Shown piece by piece: positions 1 to 9,247 of a DNA stretch of 64,000 nucleotides. The notes beneath the pieces were generated by a model. That model searched no databases. It saw only the letters and a program-made list of their open reading frames with translations, and was not told where the DNA came from. Position 1 is the first letter of the stretch. Each line of letters begins with the position of its first letter. The stretch is taken from NCBI RefSeq assembly GCF_001598435.1, contig NZ_BCYY01000022.1, forward strand, positions 1 through 64,000, read 5' to 3'. This stretch comes from Sphingomonas pituitosa NBRC 102491 (GTDB taxonomy: Bacteria; Pseudomonadota; Alphaproteobacteria; Sphingomonadales; Sphingomonadaceae). The position numbers and the translations under genes were made by a program.

Positions 1-2818
1 CGGGCGCGATCCACTCGCCGATATTGCCGCTGTTGCCGATCGCGGTGCGATAGCGGTCGCGATAGGCCAGCGCAATGCGCGCATCCCAGCCGCGGCCGGT
101 ATAGTAGAGCGTCGCATTGCCCTGCCACCGCGAGAGGTCGATCAGCGTCAGCCGCACCGGCACTCCGGCATAGACCACGTCCGACCGGCCATCGACATAG
201 GTGCCGTTCAGCTGCACGCCCAGCCGGTCGAGCGGCAACGGCAGGAAGCGCAATTCCTGCTGCAGCGTCAGCTCGGCGCCGCGGATAGCGGCTCCCCCGC
301 CGTTGAACGGACGCACCACGTTGAACAGCGTGGTCACGCTCTGCCCGGGAAACAGGAAGGTCAGCGGATATCCGGTGGCGACATAGGGCTGCACCGTCGT
401 CGCCGAGGTGATGAACGAGTTCATGCGCTTGTAGAACAGGCCGGCCGCGATCACCCCGCCGCCGGCGCCATAGCGTTCCAGCGCGAGGTCGAGGGACTGG
501 GCGCGGAACGGCTTGAGATCGGGATTGCCGGCCGTGATCGTGCCACCAAAAGGCGAGACCGACACCACCGCTGCGGCACGCAGGTCTGCGACGTCGGGCC
601 GGTTCACGTTTTCGCTTGCTGCCGCGCGCAGCACCAGGTCTTGCTTCAAATTCAACCGCACCTCCAGCGAGGGCAGCCAGGCACGGCTGTCGGTGACGTG
701 CGTGACCGGGGCCGCCAGCATGTCGCTGGTCGCAGTCCCCGTCGACCGGGTGGTGATCGCCTCATAGCGCAGCCCCCCGCGCAACCGCAGCGGCAGCGCG
801 CCGAGACGCCCGTCCCAATCGAGCAGCGCGAACACTGCCGTGCTTTCCTCGCGCAGCCGGTAATCGGTGCCGGGAACATTGTCGCCGACGTTCAGGTCCC
901 GTCGCTGACCGGTGGCGGCATAGGTCGCATCGACATCGGCGATCACATAGGGCGCAAGCGTCGGCCCGCTGAACAGCGTCGTGACCGCCGGCCGGCCATC
1001 GGAATAGTCGACACGCGTACGCCGCTGATAGCCGCTGTTGGCGAAGCGATGCCAGCCGCCGCCAGCGCGCAGCATCAGCCCGGGCGCCAGCGTGCGATCC
1101 ATGGTCAGGCGCGCTTGGGCGTTGCTGTTATCGATCGCATCCTCGCGTGCGTCGGCGCGCATCAGACTCCAGACGCTAGGACCGGCTGGATCGAAGCCAT
1201 ACACGTTTCGCGGGGCGCCACCGGTGGAGATCGTAGCGAAATCCCGGTTCCGCGTCTGCAGGAACACCTTGTCGAACACCGGCCCGCGAAACGCCGATCT
1301 GTTGTAGCCGAGGGTCAACTGCGCGATCGTCACGGCATCGATCGGCTTCCGCAGCGAGAGCGTCGCCTGGTCGAACCGGGTACGATCCTCCGTCCGCTTG
1401 GCCTCGGTGCGCAGGTCGACGCCCGAATAGCGTGCCGCCGCGAGCGTATCGCCGACGATGGTCGCGGCGAGCAGGCGCTGCGTGCCGGTGACGTTGCCGG
1501 TAAGGCCGTTGTCGCCCGCCGCCGCCAGCGATCGCTCGTCCCGATGATCGGCAAGCGCTGCGTGCACCCAGTCGACGGCCAGCTCGGACCCGTCGTCGCC
1601 GGCATGCTGGAGTGCCGCGACGAGGTTGAGACGGTCGAGCCGGTTGACCCAGCTCGAATAGGTCGATGCGCGCGGGCCATAGACCGGGCGCCCGCGAGCC
1701 CCCGTCAGCCGGCCGCGCTGCTCGGGCGCGATGTCGCTCCCGAGATTGGCGGCACCGAAGGTGATCGGCGCCCAGTCCCAGTTACGATAGCCATATTCGG
1801 CGACATGGTTGCGACTGAAAGCCGCGGCGACCAGCGCCCCCCAGTGCGCGTTGCGACGCGACAACTCCACGGTGCCCTGGGGCGTCGTCGCCATGCCGTT
1901 GCCGCCGGACCGGGCACGCAGCGACACCAGCGTCTCGTTCCCCGGCCGGTCGAACGGACGCACCGTCTGCAACGCGACGGTGCCACCGATCCCGCCGGCA
2001 TCGGCATCGGCCGACCAGCTCTTCTCCACCACCACCTGCGAGACCAGGCTGGCCTCGAACACCGAATAGTCGAAGCGTCGCTCGCGGCTCACCGATCCGC
2101 GATTGTCGAAGCCCGAGGCGGTGGTGGCGAGCGCGTCGATGCCGTCGAGCGTGGTGCGGGTGAACAGCGGGCCGAGCCCGCGCAGCGACACCTGCCGCCC
2201 CTCGCCATTGTCGCGGCTGATCGCAACGCCCGGCAGCCGCTGCAATGCATCGGCGACGTTGCGATCCGGGAAATCGGCGATGTCCTGTGCGCGGGTCGCT
2301 TCGCGCACCCCCGGCGCAAGGCGCTTGATCGCGACCGACTGGCGCACCGCCTCGCGATATCCGGTCACGACGATCAGCGGCGGTTCGGGCGACGGCGGCA
2401 GGACTGCGCCGATATCGGGCGGGGCGGGCCTCTGCACCACGACATAGCCGCCCCCCGCCGCCCGTGCGGCCAGCGGCAGACCGGTGATCGCGCGGGTAAT
2501 GGCCGCGTCGATCGTCATATGCCCGCGGATACGCCGTACAACGCGTATCGAGGCGGATTGCGCGGTGAGAATTTCTACACCGGCCTGGCGGGACAAGGCG
2601 CCGAGCACCTCCGCCAGCGGACCGGGCGGCACGTCGAAGCGAATACGGCGTTGCTCGGCGGTAGAACGCGATTGGCACGGGGCGGCAACAGGCGAAAGCA
2701 ATCCCAGGATCAGCACCGCTCCTGAAACCCACCGGTACGATAGACGATGCCCGCGCAGACCCTTTGCCTCCGCCGGTGCGGGTACCAGTCGAACATGACA
2801 GATTGTTGACCCAGGCAT
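1..2818 (-). CDS. TonB-dependent receptor with STN domain, C-terminal end outside window
   Basis: Outer-membrane active transporter for an unknown large substrate. The minus-strand frame stays open from an ATG at 2818 to the window edge, so about 939 residues are visible and the last barrel strands are missing. After a hydrophobic signal segment (around residues 30-47) there is an STN (secretin/TonB N-terminal) domain beginning RIRFDVPPGPLAEVL, then a TonB-box-like VVTGYREA, a plug domain (FPDRNVADALQRLPGVAI, VSLRGLGPLFTR) and the barrel (for example VVEKSWSADADAGGIGGTV). It lies 37 bp behind the next receptor in the same direction, so the two are probably co-transcribed. STN domains usually signal to an anti-sigma factor, but none is visible here. 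The start is uncertain because no clear ribosome site precedes the ATG and a hairpin abuts it. Confidence 0.9.
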   Translation of the reverse strand, partial: MPGSTICHVRLVPAPAEAKGLRGHRLSYRWVSGAVLILGLLSPVAAPCQSRSTAEQRRIRFDVPPGPLAEVLGALSRQAGVEILTAQSASIRVVRRIRGHMTIDAAITRAITGLPLAARAAGGGYVVVQRPAPPDIGAVLPPSPEPPLIVVTGYREAVRQSVAIKRLAPGVREATRAQDIADFPDRNVADALQRLPGVAISRDNGEGRQVSLRGLGPLFTRTTLDGIDALATTASGFDNRGSVSRERRFDYSVFEASLVSQVVVEKSWSADADAGGIGGTVALQTVRPFDRPGNETLVSLRARSGGNGMATTPQGTVELSRRNAHWGALVAAAFSRNHVAEYGYRNWDWAPITFGAANLGSDIAPEQRGRLTGARGRPVYGPRASTYSSWVNRLDRLNLVAALQHAGDDGSELAVDWVHAALADHRDERSLAAAGDNGLTGNVTGTQRLLAATIVGDTLAAARYSGVDLRTEAKRTEDRTRFDQATLSLRKPIDAVTIAQLTLGYNRSAFRGPVFDKVFLQTRNRDFATISTGGAPRNVYGFDPAGPSVWSLMRADAREDAIDNSNAQARLTMDRTLAPGLMLRAGGGWHRFANSGYQRRTRVDYSDGRPAVTTLFSGPTLAPYVIADVDATYAATGQRRDLNVGDNVPGTDYRLREESTAVFALLDWDGRLGALPLRLRGGLRYEAITTRSTGTATSDMLAAPVTHVTDSRAWLPSLEVRLNLKQDLVLRAAASENVNRPDVADLRAAAVVSVSPFGGTITAGNPDLKPFRAQSLDLALERYGAGGGVIAAGLFYKRMNSFITSATTVQPYVATGYPLTFLFPGQSVTTLFNVVRPFNGGGAAIRGAELTLQQELRFLPLPLDRLGVQLNGTYVDGRSDVVYAGVPVRLTLIDLSRWQGNATLYYTGRGWDARIALAYRDRYRTAIGNSGNIGEWIAP

Positions 2819-2845
2819 GGGAGGAACGGCGACACCGTCCCTCCC
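2819..2845 (-). terminator. Hairpin between the two receptor genes
   Basis: Two 11-base arms (2819-2829 and 2835-2845) pair with one G-U around a 5-base loop. The hairpin lies directly after the stop codon of the upstream receptor. No T-run follows, so it may be a weak terminator, an mRNA stability element, or a structure that limits translation of the next gene, whose ATG touches its base. Confidence 0.4.
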
Positions 2846-2855
2846 CGGGCCAGGT

Positions 2856-5585
2856 TCAGAACGAAATGCGGACGCCGCCCATCACCGTCGTTCCCGAACG
2901 GGTGACGACGTAGAGGCGCTGGGTGCTGTCCGAATATTGCTTCTCGCGCTGGTTGGTCAGATTGATCGCGTCGAGGGTCAGCTGGATCTTGCTGGTCAGG
3001 TTGTAGTGCGCCGACGCGTCCAGATAGGTGGTCGGGGCATAACCACTGAGATCCTGATCCTTGCCCAGGCTCGTCGATACCGGCGCCGCGCTGTAGACAT
3101 AACGGCTGCGGTAGTTGACTGAGACGCGCGCATCGAACTTGGCGTCCTGGTAATAGAGCGTCGCATTGGCGTTGACGTGGCTGAGCCCTTCCAGCGTGGT
3201 GCGGATCGCGTCCGAACCATAGACCTTGCGATAGTCGTATTTCGCATCGAGATAGGTGAAGTTGCCGCTGGCGCCGAAATGATCGAACGGTGCCGGCAGG
3301 AAGGTGAAGTCGGCCTGGCCCGCCAGTTCCACGCCCGCCAGATCGGTGCCGTCCAGGTTCACCGGGATCGAATAGCTGGCGATGATTGTATTCGCCGTCA
3401 GGTTCGGCGCCAGTGTGGTCGGCTGGCCGGTGACGCTGTAGGGCACGTTCGACAGCGTCTTGGTGGCGATGAAGCCGTCGAGATGCTTGTAGAAGCCGCC
3501 CAGCGCGACATAGCCGACCCGCCCGAAATAATGCTCGAGCGACACGTTGAGGTCGGTGGATTTATACGGTTTCAGCTCCGGATTGCCGACCGAGACGCTG
3601 TAGGTGCCGTCGTCGGTCCGCGTCACCGACGCATTGGCCGCCAGGGCACTCAACGTCGGACGGTTGATGTTCTTGCCGGCCGATACGCGCAGCTGCAGGC
3701 CCTGCTGCAGTTCCAGCGTCAGGTTCATCGCCGGCAGTACGCCGTCATAGTGCTTCTTGATGCTTGCGTTGTCGCTGCCTAGCGGCCCGCTCGACACGCC
3801 GCTCGAGGTCAGGTCGGTGCGATAATAGCGCAGGCCGATATTGCCGCGGAACGGCAGGCTGCCAAGGTGATGGTCCCAGTCATATTGCGCGAAACCGGCG
3901 CCAGTACGCTCCTCGACCCCGTAGACGCTCAGCTTCGGGCCAAGATAGGCGTTGCGATCGATGCCGAGCTGGCTCAGCGCCTTGTTGTAATCGACGACCA
4001 CCCAGTCCTGACCGCTATAGCCGGTATAGACCTGTGCATAGTTGGCGATGTTGGCGCTCACCTTCCCGGTCTGGAACTCGGTCTGATAGACGTTGACCTG
4101 GCCACCACGGCTGTACCCGCTGTTTTCGAACCGCCGCCATTCACCGCCGAACGACAGATTGTCGTCGGGGCTCAGCGCATATTCGAACCGGCCCTTGGCA
4201 GTGTCGAACGCCGATTCCTGATAGTTGGACCCGATCAGCAGGTTGTGGGCGTGCCACAGCGCCGGATTGCCCGTGTCCCATTTGTAGCTGTTTACTAGGG
4301 AGTAGGTGCCACCACGATAGTCCGAGGCCACACCGCCATAGGCTTCGAGGTAGAACTTGTCGCTGATCGGCATGTCGTAGCTCGAACGCTCGACTCCGCC
4401 GGTGACGAAGAACTTCAGCTTGTCGCTCAGCTCGGCATCGCCGCTCAGCACCAGCTGCTTGAAGATGTTCTTGGTCTTCTGCGTGCGCGTTTCGGTCGCG
4501 GTGTTGGCGCCGTCGACGTCGAGATAGTCGACCTCGTTCTGGTCGTTCCAGTGGATCTGGTTGATCTTGGAGTTCTTGTAGGTCACGCCCGCAAAGGTCT
4601 GCGCGCCGCCCAGCCAGGTCGAGCCGCCACCACCGCGCGAGGCGAGGTGAGTCTCGAAGCGATCGGCCTTGTACTCGCCGTACAGGCCGTCGAGCGCGAG
4701 GTTGATCTTGTCGCTGGGCTTCCACTGGATCGCGGCGGTCAGGCCCAGGCGATCCTGGGTGCTGTCCCACACCGACAGACGGTTGCCGCGGGCGAAGCGC
4801 AGGTCGCCCGAATTGACCTTGGCCTGCTCAGCCGCAGTTAGCGCCGAAATGTCGCTGCCATTCGCCTTGTTGCGGCGCCAGCGATAGGTATCGAAGCCCT
4901 CTTCGCGCGTATTGCGGTGGCTGTACGCACCCGAGATCAGGATGCCGAAATTGCCCCAGTTCTTGGACAGCAGTCCGGTGAAGCGCGGCTGCGCGTCCTT
5001 GGTCAGCGTGTTGGTGCCCAGCTGGGCGGAAAGCACCGCCTTGGTGCCGGCATAGTCGAACGGACGGCCGGTGTGCAGGCCGACGGTGCCCGCCAGGCCA
5101 CCTTCGGTCTGGATCGCCTGGTACGATTTCTCGACATCGACGCGGTTGAACAATTCAGCGGCGAACAGGTTGAAGTCGAAGGCGCGGTCCCGCGAATTCT
5201 GGCCGCGGCTGTCCTGCGGCGAATCGACATTGCCCAGCACTTCCATGCCGTTCAGCTGGACGCGGGTGAAATCAGGGCCGAGGCCGCGCAGGCTGATGCG
5301 GCGGCCTTCGCCCGCTTCGCGGTTGATCGCGACGCCGGGCAGGCGCTGGATCGCCTCGGCGAGGTTGAGATCGGGGAAGGCGGCGATGTCGTCGGCCGCG
5401 ATCGAATCCTGGATGATCGCCGATTTGCGCTTGATGTCGCGGGCCTGCTCCAGGCTGGCGCGATAGCCGGTGACGACAATGTCCTGCGGCGCGTCGGCAG
5501 TGGCCTGCTGGTCCTGCGCCAGCGCGGGCTGCGCGACACAGCCGAGCGCCGTCGTCACCAGCCAAAGGGTGCGCTTGTTCAACAT
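2856..5585 (-). CDS. TonB-dependent receptor
   Basis: Outer-membrane receptor of 909 residues, normal for the sphingomonad/Caulobacter family (TIGR01782 type). A signal peptide (MLNKRTLWLVTTALGC, cleavage near AQPALAQ) is followed by the TonB box DIVVTGYRASLEQA. The plug domain carries FPDLNLAEAIQRLPGVAI and ISLRGLGPDFTRVQLNGMEV. The barrel ends in the typical aromatic terminus (GGVRISF). It lacks the STN domain present in the downstream receptor. The substrate cannot be told from sequence; many family members import glycans or glycosides. The start is well placed in front of the signal peptide. Upstream is an AT-rich stretch with a perfect 17-bp palindrome and then an IS element, so its natural upstream neighbour may have been separated from it. 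Confidence 0.93.
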   Translation of the reverse strand: MLNKRTLWLVTTALGCVAQPALAQDQQATADAPQDIVVTGYRASLEQARDIKRKSAIIQDSIAADDIAAFPDLNLAEAIQRLPGVAINREAGEGRRISLRGLGPDFTRVQLNGMEVLGNVDSPQDSRGQNSRDRAFDFNLFAAELFNRVDVEKSYQAIQTEGGLAGTVGLHTGRPFDYAGTKAVLSAQLGTNTLTKDAQPRFTGLLSKNWGNFGILISGAYSHRNTREEGFDTYRWRRNKANGSDISALTAAEQAKVNSGDLRFARGNRLSVWDSTQDRLGLTAAIQWKPSDKINLALDGLYGEYKADRFETHLASRGGGGSTWLGGAQTFAGVTYKNSKINQIHWNDQNEVDYLDVDGANTATETRTQKTKNIFKQLVLSGDAELSDKLKFFVTGGVERSSYDMPISDKFYLEAYGGVASDYRGGTYSLVNSYKWDTGNPALWHAHNLLIGSNYQESAFDTAKGRFEYALSPDDNLSFGGEWRRFENSGYSRGGQVNVYQTEFQTGKVSANIANYAQVYTGYSGQDWVVVDYNKALSQLGIDRNAYLGPKLSVYGVEERTGAGFAQYDWDHHLGSLPFRGNIGLRYYRTDLTSSGVSSGPLGSDNASIKKHYDGVLPAMNLTLELQQGLQLRVSAGKNINRPTLSALAANASVTRTDDGTYSVSVGNPELKPYKSTDLNVSLEHYFGRVGYVALGGFYKHLDGFIATKTLSNVPYSVTGQPTTLAPNLTANTIIASYSIPVNLDGTDLAGVELAGQADFTFLPAPFDHFGASGNFTYLDAKYDYRKVYGSDAIRTTLEGLSHVNANATLYYQDAKFDARVSVNYRSRYVYSAAPVSTSLGKDQDLSGYAPTTYLDASAHYNLTSKIQLTLDAINLTNQREKQYSDSTQRLYVVTRSGTTVMGGVRISF

Positions 5586-5709
5586 GATCTTCGATGTCCC
5601 CCGTAGATTAGGTCGTTACGTGTCGCACGGTGTGCGCGGTTCGACCGGGTAGAGGGCGGCCTGCATGCAACGGGGACAAAAGAAATTTGTTAATTTTTTG
5701 TGACAATTG

Positions 5710-5726
5710 TTGCAATAATATTGCAA
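5710..5726. promoter_or_regulatory. Perfect 17-bp palindrome upstream of the receptor operon
   Basis: TTGCAATA-A-TATTGCAA is a perfect inverted repeat in the AT-rich stretch (about 5640-5815) upstream of the receptor that starts at 5585. The position suits a repressor or activator operator. The cognate regulator is not identifiable in the window. Confidence 0.5.
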
Positions 5727-5815
5727 TCACAATTAATGCAAATATCTATTCCTGCATTGGAAATGAAATTAGTAATCTATTTTCATCTTATTCACCAAAC
5801 AATGGAGGCTGATCT

Positions 5816-6612
5816 TTGCAGGGAGCGGCAATGGCGCGTGGCGATCTGACGGACGAGGAATGGGCGGTGCTCGAAGGTCTGCTGCCGTCCGAGCGCGGCC
5901 GAAAGGCGCGACCCGCCCATGACAATCGGCGATTTCTGAACGGCATGCTGCATGTGCTGCGGGTTGGCTGCCCCTGGCGCGACATGCACGAGCGCTGCGG
6001 CAAGTGGAACTCGGTCTATGTGCGGTTCCGGCGTTGGGCGGAACAAGGCGTCTGGGATGCGATGCTGGCCACGCTGGTCGAGTTCGGGCTGACCGACGAC
6101 TGGCAGCACATGATCGATAGCACCACGGTTCGCGGCCATGTTTCGGCAGCGGGCGCTAAAGGGGGACTCATAAGGAGGCTTTTGGTCGATCACGCGGCGG
6201 CTTTACGTGCAAAGTCCATGCCCGCTGTGACAATCAGGGACGTCCTCTTGGCTTCATCCTGACCGGCGGCGAGACGTCGGATTACGGCGCTGTCGATGAC
6301 CTCATGGCGCTGCCGGTCAACAAGCCAAACGCGCTGCTGGCCGACAAAGGCTATGACGGCGATGTGGTCCGGGCGAACCTGTTGATCCGCGGTATCCTGC
6401 CGATCATCCCGCCCAAGGCCAACCGGCGCGAGCCCATCGCCTGCGACTTCCGTCGATACCGGGATCGTAATCGCATCGAGCGCATGTTCGGCTACCTCAA
6501 GCATCAACGCCGCATCACCACCCGCTACGACAAGACCGCTCTATCGTTCGCCAATTTCCTCAATCTCGCCGCCATCCGCCGGTGGCTGCCCAACTTTGTC
6601 AACACGACCTAG
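5816..6612 (+). mobile_element. IS5-family insertion sequence (ends not resolved)
   Basis: The stretch is almost entirely transposase coding sequence of the IS5 superfamily. The right end is probably near TGTCAACACGACCTAG (6598-6612). I could not find a matching inverted repeat at the left end: the sequence before the start (GGAGGCTGATCTTTGCAG) does not mirror the right end. Either the left end is truncated or the boundaries lie slightly further out. No target duplication could be assigned. Confidence 0.7.
5831..6612 (+). pseudogene. IS5-family DDE transposase, frameshifted in a G-run
   Basis: Frame one (5831-6262) encodes the N-terminal part: LTDEEWAVLEGLLP, CPWRDMHERCGKWNSVY and the first catalytic Asp in MIDSTTVRGH. 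The rest (ADKGYDGD, then IERMFGYLKHQRRI and the C-terminal end RRWLPNFVNTT) is in the -1 frame. The switch lies at the G-run 6161-6165: with one more G the protein would read AKGGTHKEAFGRSRGGF, the usual IS5 sequence. All three DDE residues are therefore present but split over two frames. This could be a one-base deletion, programmed frameshifting as known in the IS427 group, or a homopolymer sequencing error. Confidence 0.8.
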
Positions 6613-7016
6613 CCCTGAGCTGGAGCTGCGCTAGCACACGGGTTTGCGCCCTCTCAGCAATCTCAAGACGTTAGCATCCTGCGGCCATCGCCGGGAGGCG
6701 CTGTTCTGGCACATTCCAAGCGCAGCCAGCGCACTTCCCACACCAGCGCGCGCTACGATGTGGGGCATGTCACGCATGGCATTGAGCCGGATCGCCGGGA
6801 AGCGGCCTTTCACGATCTGCTGCCAGATCGAATGAAGCCTTTGGCGTCAATGCGGAACCTCTGAAAAACGGCACGACCGGCACGATCGAGCGAATGGGAT
6901 TAACGCCGCGCCTGCCGCATCGGCGAAGGGGCGGGTGCGAACAGTCGTTCCCAGCGTACGGCAGCCTATGGCCTTCCATCTGACGCGCGGTTAGTCTGCG
7001 TCCCCGAAGACGGGGG
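6613..7016. other. Intergenic stretch without a supported gene
   Basis: About 400 bases between the IS element and the S41 peptidase. Short open frames exist on both strands, but none has a ribosome site or recognisable protein sequence. It may hold the IS right end and the peptidase promoter; I see nothing else. Confidence 0.5.
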
Positions 7017-7022
7017 ATGACA

Positions 7023-8468
7023 ATGCGTTTCGTGCGTTCAAGCGTTTCGGGGATGGTGCTGGCTGCGTTGCTGGCAGGATGCGGCGGGGGCGGCGGCGGC
7101 AGTGGCTCCTCGGGGACCGTCGTTCAGCCCGGCACCGGCACGAGCAGCCCCACCCCTGCCGCCAGTGCCTGCACGCTGCGCGCGCGCCAGGACTGGATCC
7201 TGGCCACGATGCGCGAATGGTACCTGTTCCCCGAGACGCTGCCCGCCAGCCTCGATCCGGCAGGCTATACCAGCGCCGATGCCTATCTCGATGCGCTGAC
7301 CGCCACGGCGCGCGCCCAGGGGCGGGACCGCTACTTCACCTATCTCACCTCGATCGCCGAGGAGAACGCCTATTACTCCAGCGGCTCCAGCGCCGGCTTC
7401 GGCTTCCGCCTGACCAGCGACGGCATGCGGACCATCACCGTCGCGGAGAGCTTCGAGGGCGGCAATGCACTGCAGGCCGGCATCGATCGCGGGGCGCAGA
7501 TCCTGGCGATCGGCACTACCAGCAACGACCTTCGCGACGTCAGCGACATCATGGCGGCGCAAGGGTCGGCCGGCGTGCAGGCGGCGCTGGGTCCCGACAC
7601 CAGCGGCACCACCCGCGTGCTGCGGGTGCGGGATGCGAACGGCAGCATCCGCACCGTCACCCTGGCCAAGTCCGACTTTACCCTCACCCCGGTCTCCAGC
7701 CGATATGGCGCACAGGTCCTGACCGATCCGAACGGCGGCGGGCGGGTCGGCTATGTCAACCTGCGGACCTTCATCACCACCGCCGATCCGGCGCTGCGCA
7801 GCGCCTTTGCGACGTTCAAGGCGCAGGGGATCGACAAGGTGATCGTCGACCTGCGCTACAATGGCGGCGGCCTCGTCGCGGTCGCCGAACTGTTCGGCGA
7901 CCTGCTGGGGGGCGCGCGCGCGCCTACCGACGTGTTCGACTATACCAGCTTCCGGCCGGAGAAGTCGGCGAACGACGCCGTGCGCCTGTTCGCGCCCAAG
8001 CCCGAATCGATCACGCCCACGCGCATTGCCTTCATCGGCACGCGCGCCACCGCCTCGGCCAGCGAGCTGGTGATCAACGGGATGATCCCCTATTTCCGCG
8101 CGAACCTGGGGCTGGTCGGCACCAACACCTATGGCAAGCCGGTCGGGCAGGTCGCGATCGACAAGTCGGCATGCGACGATCGGCTGCGCGTGATCGCCTT
8201 CGCCACGCAGAACGCCAATCGGCAGGGCAGCTATTTCAGCGGCCTCGCCAGCAACGTCGAGGCGAGCTGCGCGGCTGCCGACGATCTGTCGCAACCGCTG
8301 GGCGATGTGCGGGAGGCGTCGGTGAAGGCCGCGCTCGATTTCGTCGCCGGACGCAGCTGTACCCCGATCGGCGGCACCGGCTTTGCCCGGCTGGCGGCAG
8401 CGCCCAGGGAACTGCTGACGCCCGAACGCCCCAGCACCGCTCAGCGCGAAGTGCCGGGCCTGTTCTGA
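7023..8468 (+). CDS. S41-family (C-terminal-processing-like) peptidase, lipoprotein
   Basis: Probable periplasmic serine peptidase anchored as a lipoprotein. The N-terminus is a type II signal peptide ending LAALLAGCGGGGGG, followed by a Gly/Ser/Pro linker. A region resembling a PDZ domain follows (DGMRTITVAESFEGGNALQAG), then the S41 core with VGYVNLRTFI, KVIVDLRYNGGG and the nucleophile box TRATASASELVINGM. Length (about 481 residues) fits the family. The start at 7023 is preferred over the ATG at 7017 because the GGGGG at 7012-7016 is then correctly spaced. It stands alone, with a DUF4142 gene about 100 bp downstream. The substrate is unknown. Confidence 0.88.
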   Translation: MRFVRSSVSGMVLAALLAGCGGGGGGSGSSGTVVQPGTGTSSPTPAASACTLRARQDWILATMREWYLFPETLPASLDPAGYTSADAYLDALTATARAQGRDRYFTYLTSIAEENAYYSSGSSAGFGFRLTSDGMRTITVAESFEGGNALQAGIDRGAQILAIGTTSNDLRDVSDIMAAQGSAGVQAALGPDTSGTTRVLRVRDANGSIRTVTLAKSDFTLTPVSSRYGAQVLTDPNGGGRVGYVNLRTFITTADPALRSAFATFKAQGIDKVIVDLRYNGGGLVAVAELFGDLLGGARAPTDVFDYTSFRPEKSANDAVRLFAPKPESITPTRIAFIGTRATASASELVINGMIPYFRANLGLVGTNTYGKPVGQVAIDKSACDDRLRVIAFATQNANRQGSYFSGLASNVEASCAAADDLSQPLGDVREASVKAALDFVAGRSCTPIGGTGFARLAAAPRELLTPERPSTAQREVPGLF

Positions 8469-8572
8469 CGCAAGTCAACGGCGCCGAAGATCGCAAGTAA
8501 CCGCAAGTAGATAAAGGTTAATTTGCAACCATCGCCTGCCTGGCCGGTTTACCGTGCACGTCCAGGAGGGAA

Positions 8573-9127
8573 ATGATGAAGACAATGATCCTGTGCGGCG
8601 CCTTCGCGTCGCTAGCGATGACGGCTGCCACGGCCGCCGAGGCGCCCAGCCGGGCAGGCCCGCAAACCGAACCCATGGCACCGGCGCAGATGACGATGCC
8701 GCGCGATGCGATGGGCTATGCCCGCAAGGCCGGCGCCGGCGACCTGTACGAAATCCAATCCTCCCGTCTTGCGCAGCAAAAGGCGGGAAGCGGGGCGGTC
8801 CGCCAGTTCGGCCAGATGATGATCGAGCATCATGACATGACGACGCAGCAGCTCACCAGCGCTGCCCGCGCCGCCGGCATGACCCCGCCGCCCCCGGCGC
8901 TCGAACCGCGGCAGCAGAAGATGATCGACGAGCTGCGCGGCCTGTCCGGCGCGCAGTTCGATGCCGCCTATCTTCGCCAGCAGCGCATGGCGCACCAGGA
9001 AGCGCTGGCGCTCCATTCCGGCTATGCGGAGAATGGCGACAACGCCGCGCTGCGCAAGGTGGCTGCCGCCGCCGTGCCCATCGTGCAGCGCCACATCGAT
9101 CTGCTCGCCCAGCTGCCGAAGGGCTGA
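8573..9127 (+). CDS. DUF4142 family protein, exported
   Basis: 184 residues with an N-terminal signal peptide (MMKTMILCGAFASLAMTAATAAEA) and a DUF4142 domain. This is a ferritin-like four-helix fold common in Alphaproteobacteria; characteristic stretches are YEIQSSRLAQQKAGSGAVR, FGQMMIEHHDMTTQQL and HIDLLAQLPKG. Its function is not established; the family is often stress-linked. The ribosome site AGGAGGG stands 6-8 bases before the two alternative ATG codons (8573, 8576). It is probably monocistronic, with the two-component pair about 120 bp downstream. Confidence 0.85.
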   Translation: MMKTMILCGAFASLAMTAATAAEAPSRAGPQTEPMAPAQMTMPRDAMGYARKAGAGDLYEIQSSRLAQQKAGSGAVRQFGQMMIEHHDMTTQQLTSAARAAGMTPPPPALEPRQQKMIDELRGLSGAQFDAAYLRQQRMAHQEALALHSGYAENGDNAALRKVAAAAVPIVQRHIDLLAQLPKG

Positions 9128-9247
9128 GCGGCCTCGCACCTGCCAGCCGGGATGCACGATCGCCGCCGAGACAGGCTTCGTGCGCGGCGGGTCGACCCGC
9201 CGGGACTGTAAGGTTAGGAACAGGCGTCCGTCCTAAGGGTGCCCGTC

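Noticed and set aside
641..2725. Long plus-strand open frame opposite the first TonB receptor
   Set aside because: No protein family features; the minus strand reads as STN, plug and barrel without a stop.
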